Positions 39,039-43,952 of a stretch of DNA of 43,952 nucleotides are shown here, one piece after another; position 1 is the first letter of the stretch, and every line of letters starts with the position of its first letter. Source of the stretch: Lichenicola sp964658455 (GTDB taxonomy: Bacteria > Pseudomonadota > Alphaproteobacteria > Acetobacterales > Acetobacteraceae); assembly GCA_964658455.1 (NCBI GenBank), contig CAZZZA010000009.1, positions 1 to 43,952 of the forward strand, written 5' to 3'. Below the pieces are notes generated by a model, which saw nothing but the letters and a program-made list of their open reading frames with translations, ran no database searches and was not told where the DNA came from. Made by a program: the position numbers and the translations under genes.

Positions 39039-39956
39039 TCAGGTCTCCAGCCGGCGGGCGACGGTGCGCACCAGGAAGAAGGCAACGATGTTGGCGAGCA
39101 GGATCGCCACCATGCCGCCAGCGGAGGCGCCGCCGACATCGAACTGCAGCAGCGCCCGGGAGTAGATCAGGAAGGCCAGGTTGGTGGTCGCGTTGCCCGG
39201 GCCGCCGGCGGTGGTGACGAAGATCTCCGCGAACACGCTGAGCAGGAAGATGGTCTCAATCATGATCACCACGCTGATCGCCCGCGAGAGATGCGGCAGG
39301 GTGATGAAGAAGAACTGGGCGATGGTGCCGGCGCCGTCCATGCGGGCGGCTTCAAGCTGGTCGGTATCGAGCGACTGCACCGCGGTGAGCAGGATCAGCA
39401 GCGCGAACGGCAGCCACTCCCAGGAGACGATGGCGATCACCGAGACCAGTGGATAATGCGCGAACCAGTCCACCGGCGCGGCGCCGAACGCATGCGCGAC
39501 CACGCCGAGCACGCCGTAGATCGGGTGCATCAGCAGGTTCTTCCATACCAGGGCAGCCACGGTCGGCATGACGAAGAACGGCGAGATCGCCAGCACCCTG
39601 GCGACGTTGCGGCCGGGGAACGGCTGGTTGAACAGCACCGCGAGCACCGTGCCGAGGCACACGGTGATCACCAGCACCGCGGCCAGCAGGATCAGGGTGT
39701 TCTCCAGCGACGCCCAGAAGTCCGGGTCGGTGACGAGGTAGGTGTAGTTGTCGATGCCGGCGAAGCCATGAACGCTGGGGTCGAGCAGATTGTACTGCCG
39801 GACCGAGAACCACAGCGTCATGACCAGCGGGACGATCATCCACACCAGCAGCACCGCCACCGAGGGGATCACGAGCAGGCTGCGTGCCGGCCGGCTGACC
39901 CCCGGCGCGGCCTTGATATCATGGGCCGGTGCTGGACCGGTCAGGCTGGCCGACAT
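39039..39956 (-). CDS. ABC transporter permease, CUT1 family, first subunit (SmoF/MtlF-like)
   Basis: A 305-residue MalF-type permease. Helices start near residue 29 (LLVIPSVAVLLVWMIVPLVM). The EAA loop is EAARMDGAGTIAQFFFITLP, and the typical LLNPSVHGFAGIDNYTYL-like segment (here LLDPSVHGFAGIDNYTYL) follows helix 1. I place the start at ATG 39956-39954, eight bases after AGGGAG on the minus strand. A GTG one codon upstream is the alternative and would give 306 residues. It follows the binding-protein gene by 37 bases. Confidence 0.93.
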   Translation of the reverse strand: MSASLTGPAPAHDIKAAPGVSRPARSLLVIPSVAVLLVWMIVPLVMTLWFSVRQYNLLDPSVHGFAGIDNYTYLVTDPDFWASLENTLILLAAVLVITVCLGTVLAVLFNQPFPGRNVARVLAISPFFVMPTVAALVWKNLLMHPIYGVLGVVAHAFGAAPVDWFAHYPLVSVIAIVSWEWLPFALLILLTAVQSLDTDQLEAARMDGAGTIAQFFFITLPHLSRAISVVIMIETIFLLSVFAEIFVTTAGGPGNATTNLAFLIYSRALLQFDVGGASAGGMVAILLANIVAFFLVRTVARRLET

Positions 39957-39993
39957 CACAGAGACTCCCTGGTGCTGGTAGGGGTGCGGGAGC

Positions 39994-41367
39994 CTATTTC
40001 TTCGGGTAGCCGGCCTGACGCATGGTCCGGGCGGTCGCCGATTGCGCGGCGGCGAGTGCCTGGCTGACCGTGGTCTGCCCGGTCAGCACGCCGGCGACCG
40101 TCTGGCCGACCTGGGTGCCGATGCCCTGGAACTCGGGAATCGCCACGAACTGCGCCCCGGTATAGGGCCGCGGGTTGGCGGTCTGTCCGGTCGGGTTGGC
40201 GGCGTTGATCGCCGCTAGCACGAAGCCGGCGAACGGCGCGGCCTTCTTATACTCCGGATTGTCGTAGGTGCTCTGGCGGGTGCCGGGCGGGACCGCGACC
40301 CAGCCGTTGTTCTTGGCGACCAGCGCCACGTATTCCTTCGAGGTCGCCCAGGTGATGAAGGTACGGGCGGCGTCCTGCTGCTTGGACGAGACCGGGATCG
40401 CCAGGTTCCAGCTCCACAGCCAGGTCGGGCCGCCCTTGAAGCTGCCGGTCGGCATCGGCGCAAATCCGACCTCGTCCGACACCTGGCTCTGCTTCTTGTC
40501 GTAGAGCAGGCCGGCGGCGACGGTGGCGTCGATCCACATTGCGCAATGGCCGCTGGAGAACAGCGCCAGGGTCTCGTTGAAGCCGTTGGAGGACACGCCG
40601 GGCGGTCCGTCGGCCTTCAAGATGTCGGCGTAGTAGGTGAGCGCCTTGTTCCAGGCCGGGGTGTTGATGGTCGGCTTCCAGGACTGGTCGAACCACTGGC
40701 CGCCCATCTCGTCGACCATGCTGGTCACGATCGCCATGTTCTCGCCCCAGCCGGGCTTGCCGCGAAGACAGATGCCGTAGGTCTGGCTGGCCTTGTCGGT
40801 CATCTTGTCGGCCATGGCGCGGACCTCGTCATAGGTCGGCGCCGCCGGCATGGTCATTCCCGCCTTCTTGAGCAGGTCGGTGCGATAGTAGGTCATCGCA
40901 CTCTCGGCATAGAACGGCAGGCCGTACAGCTTGCCCTGGTAGCTGATGCCCTGCACCACCGGCTTGAGCAGGTCGTCGACGTCGTAGCTGGCCGGCAGGT
41001 TGTCCATCGGCACCAGCCAGTTCTGCTTGGCCCAGATCGGCACCTCGTAGTTGCCGACGGTGAGGATGTCGAACTGCCCGGCCTTGGTGGCGATGTCGGT
41101 GGTGACACGCTGGCGCAGCACGTTCTCCTCCAGCACCACCCACTTCAGGTGGATGTCGGGATGCTGCTGCTCGAACACCGAGGAGAGCTTCTGCATCACC
41201 ACCATGTCGCCGTTGTTCACCGTGGCGATGGTGATGGTGGCCTCCGCCCTGGCGGCGGCGGCGGCGGTCAGGGCGACGCAGAGCGTGGCGATGCCGGGCA
41301 GGATCCGCAGACCCGCCTGCGAAGCGTTGGAATGCCTGCCGGTTTCTTGTGCTTTGTTCTTGGACAT
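39994..41367 (-). CDS. Extracellular solute-binding protein, sugar/polyol type (SmoE/MtlE-like)
   Basis: A 457-residue periplasmic binding protein of family 1. A Sec signal peptide covers residues 1-41, with a hydrophobic core LPGIATLCVALTAAAAA and likely cleavage after ARA. The mature part begins EATITIATVNNGDM and shows the usual two-lobe pattern with LYGLPFYAESAMTYYRTDLL and WLWSWNLAIPVSSKQQ. I place the start at ATG 41367-41365 because GGGAGG lies seven bases upstream. The frame stays open to 41448 but without a ribosome-binding site. It is the first gene of the leftward polyol cluster and should be its most abundant product. Ligand specificity, probably sorbitol, mannitol or a related polyol, is inferred from the neighbouring genes. 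Confidence 0.93.
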   Translation of the reverse strand: MSKNKAQETGRHSNASQAGLRILPGIATLCVALTAAAAARAEATITIATVNNGDMVVMQKLSSVFEQQHPDIHLKWVVLEENVLRQRVTTDIATKAGQFDILTVGNYEVPIWAKQNWLVPMDNLPASYDVDDLLKPVVQGISYQGKLYGLPFYAESAMTYYRTDLLKKAGMTMPAAPTYDEVRAMADKMTDKASQTYGICLRGKPGWGENMAIVTSMVDEMGGQWFDQSWKPTINTPAWNKALTYYADILKADGPPGVSSNGFNETLALFSSGHCAMWIDATVAAGLLYDKKQSQVSDEVGFAPMPTGSFKGGPTWLWSWNLAIPVSSKQQDAARTFITWATSKEYVALVAKNNGWVAVPPGTRQSTYDNPEYKKAAPFAGFVLAAINAANPTGQTANPRPYTGAQFVAIPEFQGIGTQVGQTVAGVLTGQTTVSQALAAAQSATARTMRQAGYPKK

Positions 41368-41461
41368 CTCTGGTCCTCCCGGAACCATGCTTTGGGGGGC
41401 TTCATTGTGGGACGACCCGGCCCGCCGACTTGGCCCGAACCTTTCCACCGCGACCCTGCGC

Positions 41462-41474
41462 CGTCAACTTGACG
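41462..41474. promoter_or_regulatory. Palindromic operator candidate CGTCAACTTGACG
   Basis: Two perfect 6-base arms around a single central base lie 95 bases from the binding-protein start and 187 bases from the porin start. A site of this shape in a divergent sugar-uptake control region suits a LacI-type dimer. No regulator gene is in the window to support the pairing. Confidence 0.42.
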
Positions 41475-41571
41475 CCGGCCCCTCGCCGCCGGCCGGCCGA
41501 CGCCCGAGTGCGACCTCTCTGCAACAGGTGGCAGATTTGTCGTCCCGGCGGGATTTAGATGCGCATCCGAA

Positions 41572-41600
41572 CTGGCGCTGCGGAACGGTCGTTCTATTAT
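41572..41600 (+). promoter_or_regulatory. Candidate promoter of the OprB porin gene
   Basis: CTGGCG (41572-41577) and TATTAT (41595-41600) are 17 bases apart. The -10 element is near consensus and stands out in GC-rich DNA. The -35 is weak, which would suit an activator-dependent promoter. The start of translation lies 61 bases downstream. Confidence 0.42.
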
Positions 41601-41660
41601 GCCGCGGATCGGGCATCGCATAAGTCCGACAAATACAAGTCGTCTGCACAAGAGGAAACG

Positions 41661-43136
41661 ATGACAATGTCTGCACCGAAGGCCGGCGCCCTGGCGCCGC
41701 TCAGCCGCCGTCGCATTGGCGCCGCGACGATCGCGCTCGGCGGGCTGCTCGCCACGACCGCTTTCGTCCCCGCCATGGCCCAGACCGGCCTGCAGCCGAG
41801 CCTTCGGGTCGCGACCCCGCCGGTCGCCGCCGGAATGGTCGAAGGCAGCAGCGTGCCGCCGCTGCCGGTCAACGAGGCGCTGCTGCCCGACATCGGCGGC
41901 TACCGCGCCAAGCTGCGGGACATGGGCATCTATGTCGGCCTCGACATCGTCGACGAGTTCGACGGCATCGTTAAGGGCGACCATTCCGGATCGACCAATG
42001 CCGGCCAGTACGGCCTCGAGACCGACATCGACTGGGAGCGTCTGGCCGGGCTGAAGGGCTTCTCCACCCACTCCATCATGGTCGGCCGCTACGGTCTGCC
42101 CGCCAGCCGCATCTTCGGCGACAATCTCGATCCCAGCCAGGAAATCTACGGCGCCGGCGGCAACGTCGCGATCCATCTCGTGGACGTCTATGGCGAGGAG
42201 ACCGTCGCGCACGGCCGGGTCGATTTCGCCTTCGGCCGCATGCCGGTGCTGAACGATTTCGCGTCCTCGCCGCTGTATTGCAACTTCCAGAACAACGCCT
42301 TCTGCGGCAATCCGAAGGCGTCGTCGGACAATTTCGCGGTCTCGTCCTATCCCGACGCGAACTGGGCGTTCCGCCTGCGGGTCCGTCCGACCGCGCTCAC
42401 CTACGTGCAGTCCGGCATCTTCTTCACCGAAGACAACATCTACCAGGCGACCAACGGCTACCGCTCCGGCTTCCGCTTCGACTCGTCGCATATCAGCGGC
42501 GAAACCTTCCCGGTGCAGGCCGGCTTCGAGCCGTTCTTCGGCCCCAACAAGCTGCCGGGCCACTACTCGATCGGCTTCATCTACGACAACAGCAACCACA
42601 ACGATAACTATCTCGACGCCAACGGCGCGCCGTTCGTGCTGAGCGGGCTGCCGCCGAAGATCCGCAAGGGCCAGACCGCGGAATACGCGCTGGTCGACCA
42701 GATGCTGCTGCGGCACGGCGAAGGTGCGACCAACGGCCTGATCGCGTTCGGCGCCTTCTACCACAACGACGACAACACCTCGACCCGCACCAGCCAGGGC
42801 CTGGTTGGCCTGATCGATCACGGCTTCTGGAAGGCGCGTCCGCAGGACGGCATCTCCGTGGGCTTCAGCTATCTCGAGGTGTCCGATCAGGTCTCCAAGA
42901 CCGAGGCGCTGCAGCAGGAACTCGGCCTGCCGATCACCGGCACCGGCCAGTTCTACAACGACTCCGCGACCGGGGTGCAGAGCCACACCTACAACTTCGA
43001 AATCAACTACCAGATCCACGTGATCCCCGGCGTCACCTTCGCGCCGGACTTCCAGTACTTCATCCGTCCGAACGCGCTGGCCAATGTCGGCGACGCGGCG
43101 GTGCTGGGCTTCAAGGCGCACATCCAGCTGTTCTGA
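41661..43136 (+). CDS. Carbohydrate-selective porin of the OprB family
   Basis: A 491-residue outer-membrane beta-barrel porin. A signal peptide spans residues 1-40 (RRR, then a hydrophobic core, cleavage at AMA before QTGLQPS). The OprB-type start of the mature domain is RAKLRDMGIYVGLDIVDEF, followed by alternating strands. Conserved pieces include VDVYGEETVAHGRVDFAFGR and SSPLYCNFQNNAFCGNP. The last residues, GFKAHIQLF, end in the C-terminal phenylalanine needed for barrel assembly. The start at 41661 has AGAGGA five to ten bases upstream. A second ATG two codons later is possible. An in-frame ATG at 41559 has no ribosome-binding site. Being divergent from a polyol importer, it probably admits the same sugar alcohol or sugar. 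It ends at the intrinsic terminator. Confidence 0.93.
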   Translation: MTMSAPKAGALAPLSRRRIGAATIALGGLLATTAFVPAMAQTGLQPSLRVATPPVAAGMVEGSSVPPLPVNEALLPDIGGYRAKLRDMGIYVGLDIVDEFDGIVKGDHSGSTNAGQYGLETDIDWERLAGLKGFSTHSIMVGRYGLPASRIFGDNLDPSQEIYGAGGNVAIHLVDVYGEETVAHGRVDFAFGRMPVLNDFASSPLYCNFQNNAFCGNPKASSDNFAVSSYPDANWAFRLRVRPTALTYVQSGIFFTEDNIYQATNGYRSGFRFDSSHISGETFPVQAGFEPFFGPNKLPGHYSIGFIYDNSNHNDNYLDANGAPFVLSGLPPKIRKGQTAEYALVDQMLLRHGEGATNGLIAFGAFYHNDDNTSTRTSQGLVGLIDHGFWKARPQDGISVGFSYLEVSDQVSKTEALQQELGLPITGTGQFYNDSATGVQSHTYNFEINYQIHVIPGVTFAPDFQYFIRPNALANVGDAAVLGFKAHIQLF

Positions 43137-43164
43137 GCCGATCGCCTCGGCGCAGGTGTCCTGA

Positions 43165-43197
43165 GGGCCGTGCGGTTCGCCGCACGGCCCTTTTTTT
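43165..43197 (+). terminator. Strong intrinsic terminator after the OprB porin gene
   Basis: GGGCCGTGCGG (43165-43175), a TTCG tetraloop and CCGCACGGCCC (43180-43190) form a perfect 11-bp stem followed by seven T bases (43191-43197). This is a textbook terminator, 29 bases after the porin stop. There is no A run on the other side, so it is not obviously bidirectional for the convergent transporter gene. Confidence 0.96.
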
Positions 43198-43212
43198 GTG
43201 CCCGTCGCCGCC

Positions 43213-43952
43213 TCACCGGCCCGCTGCCGGGTGGTCCGGGATCGCGAACTGGTAGATCGCCGCCGAGAGCGCAGCGATGCAGGCCGCCAGCAGCAATGCC
43301 GGCGTGAAGGAGCCGGTCAGGTCGACGATCCCGCCGGTGACGGCCGGGGCGACGGCGCCGCCGATTGAGCCGCCGACATTCTGGAACGCCTCCAGGGTGG
43401 CGACCCTGTCGGGGGTGGTGGCGACCGCCGCCATCGCCCAGCCGCAGGACGAGGCCAGGCTGCCGGCGAACAGCGCCAGGCTGACCAGGACGATCGCCGC
43501 CACCGTGTTGTCGACCAGCACCGCGCCGGCGGTGCAGGCGGCGGTGATGAGCATGGCGATCACCAGCGGCAGGCGGCAGCTCGCCACCGGCGTCCGGCCG
43601 GTGCCCGCCAGGAGCTGGGAGGTCAGGCCGCCGAGCAGGGCGCCCAGGAAACCGCAGGCTTGCGGCACCGCGGTCCACAGGCCGGACTGCGCCAGGCTGA
43701 GATGGCGCGCGCGCTGCAGATAGACCGGCAGCCAGGTGCCGTAGAGCCAGGTCAGGTAGATCACGCCGAAGAATCCGAACGCCATGCCCCAGGCGGTGCG
43801 GTCGCGCAGCAGGCTGGTCCAGCCGGCGGCGGTCGGCGCCTGCCCGGTCGTTGGCGCGGTCGCTTGTGCATGCGGCGCGTCCTCGGCGGTGATCCAGCGC
43901 TGCTCCAGCTCGTCGATGCCGAACTGGGCGGGGTCGCGATAGAACGCCACCC
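43213..43952 (-). CDS. MFS transporter, C-terminal part (truncated by the window edge)
   Basis: About 246 codons of a major facilitator protein are visible and the frame runs off the window, so the N-terminal half is missing. A hydrophilic central loop (residues such as RWITAEDAPHAQATAPTTG) is followed by six predicted helices, beginning near WGMAFGFFGVIYLTWLYGTW. The pattern WLPVYLQRARHLSLAQSGLW, then PQACGFLGALLGG, resembles the anion:cation symporter group that carries sugar acids or other organic anions. The substrate is not readable. The stop is TGA at 43215-43213, converging with the porin gene. Confidence 0.85.
   Translation of the reverse strand, partial: VAFYRDPAQFGIDELEQRWITAEDAPHAQATAPTTGQAPTAAGWTSLLRDRTAWGMAFGFFGVIYLTWLYGTWLPVYLQRARHLSLAQSGLWTAVPQACGFLGALLGGLTSQLLAGTGRTPVASCRLPLVIAMLITAACTAGAVLVDNTVAAIVLVSLALFAGSLASSCGWAMAAVATTPDRVATLEAFQNVGGSIGGAVAPAVTGGIVDLTGSFTPALLLAACIAALSAAIYQFAIPDHPAAGR

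Larger units (their letters stand above)
41368..41660. promoter_or_regulatory. Divergent control region between the polyol cluster and the porin
   Basis: This 293-base stretch separates two outward-facing genes and must hold both promoters. It contains the palindrome CGTCAA-C-TTGACG at 41462-41474 and a candidate plus-strand promoter at 41572-41600. No coding sequence is convincing on either strand. No clear minus-strand promoter is seen. TTGACG on that strand at 41467-41462 lacks a good -10 partner at 17 bases. Confidence 0.65.

Noticed and set aside
41268..43121. A 617-codon minus-strand open frame over the porin gene
   Set aside because: The porin is supported by signal peptide, barrel pattern, C-terminal Phe and terminator; the opposite frame shows no domain.

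Overview
The window is a GC-rich stretch of an alphaproteobacterial chromosome. The organism is most likely an Acetobacteraceae-type member of the Rhodospirillales/Acetobacterales. This rests on the gene order tig-clpP-clpX-lon, the nuo operon followed by birA-coaX-rnj, a short (439 aa) proS, a single LolC/E-type permease beside lolD, and a sugar-alcohol ABC transporter facing an OprB-type sugar porin. It reads mostly as core genome. I see no prophage, insertion sequence, CRISPR array or rRNA.

Layout. Positions 1-1158 hold the 3' part of a bifunctional NAD(P)HX epimerase/dehydratase gene, then tRNA-Leu(UAG). Positions 1345-7662 carry the proteostasis block tig, clpP, clpX and lon. tRNA-Val(UAC) and tRNA-Asp(GUC) follow at 7686-7919. 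Positions 8107-21054 are the respiratory complex I operon, nuoA-L then nuoN, tightly packed with several start/stop overlaps. It continues without a clear break into birA (biotin ligase), coaX (type III pantothenate kinase) and rnj (RNase J). A 404-base AT-richer gap separates rnj from proS, lolC, lolD, a type IB topoisomerase and dnaE. rpsB, tsf and recO follow. From 35296 onward the minus strand carries a polyol cluster transcribed leftward: substrate-binding protein, two permeases, ATPase, xylulokinase and a short GNAT protein. A divergent OprB porin on the plus strand ends at a strong intrinsic terminator. The window closes inside a minus-strand MFS transporter.

The most notable observation is that the complex I operon has 13 of the 14 usual genes. 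nuoM, which encodes one of the three antiporter-like proton-pumping subunits, is missing exactly where it should lie. The nuoL stop overlaps the nuoN start in an ATGA, so there is no room for even a remnant. NuoL and NuoN both keep their key charged residues, so either nuoM lies elsewhere in the genome, or the deposited sequence has a clean deletion, or the complex is atypical.

How the genes work together. The porin, periplasmic binding protein, permeases and ATPase form a complete outer-to-inner membrane uptake route for a polyol or sugar. Xylulokinase would phosphorylate the resulting ketose (for example D-xylulose) for the pentose phosphate pathway. The polyol dehydrogenase and the regulator are not in the window. 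NADH from such oxidation would feed complex I. All positions and motifs were read directly from the sequence. Function calls come from recognised family motifs, and no database search was run.
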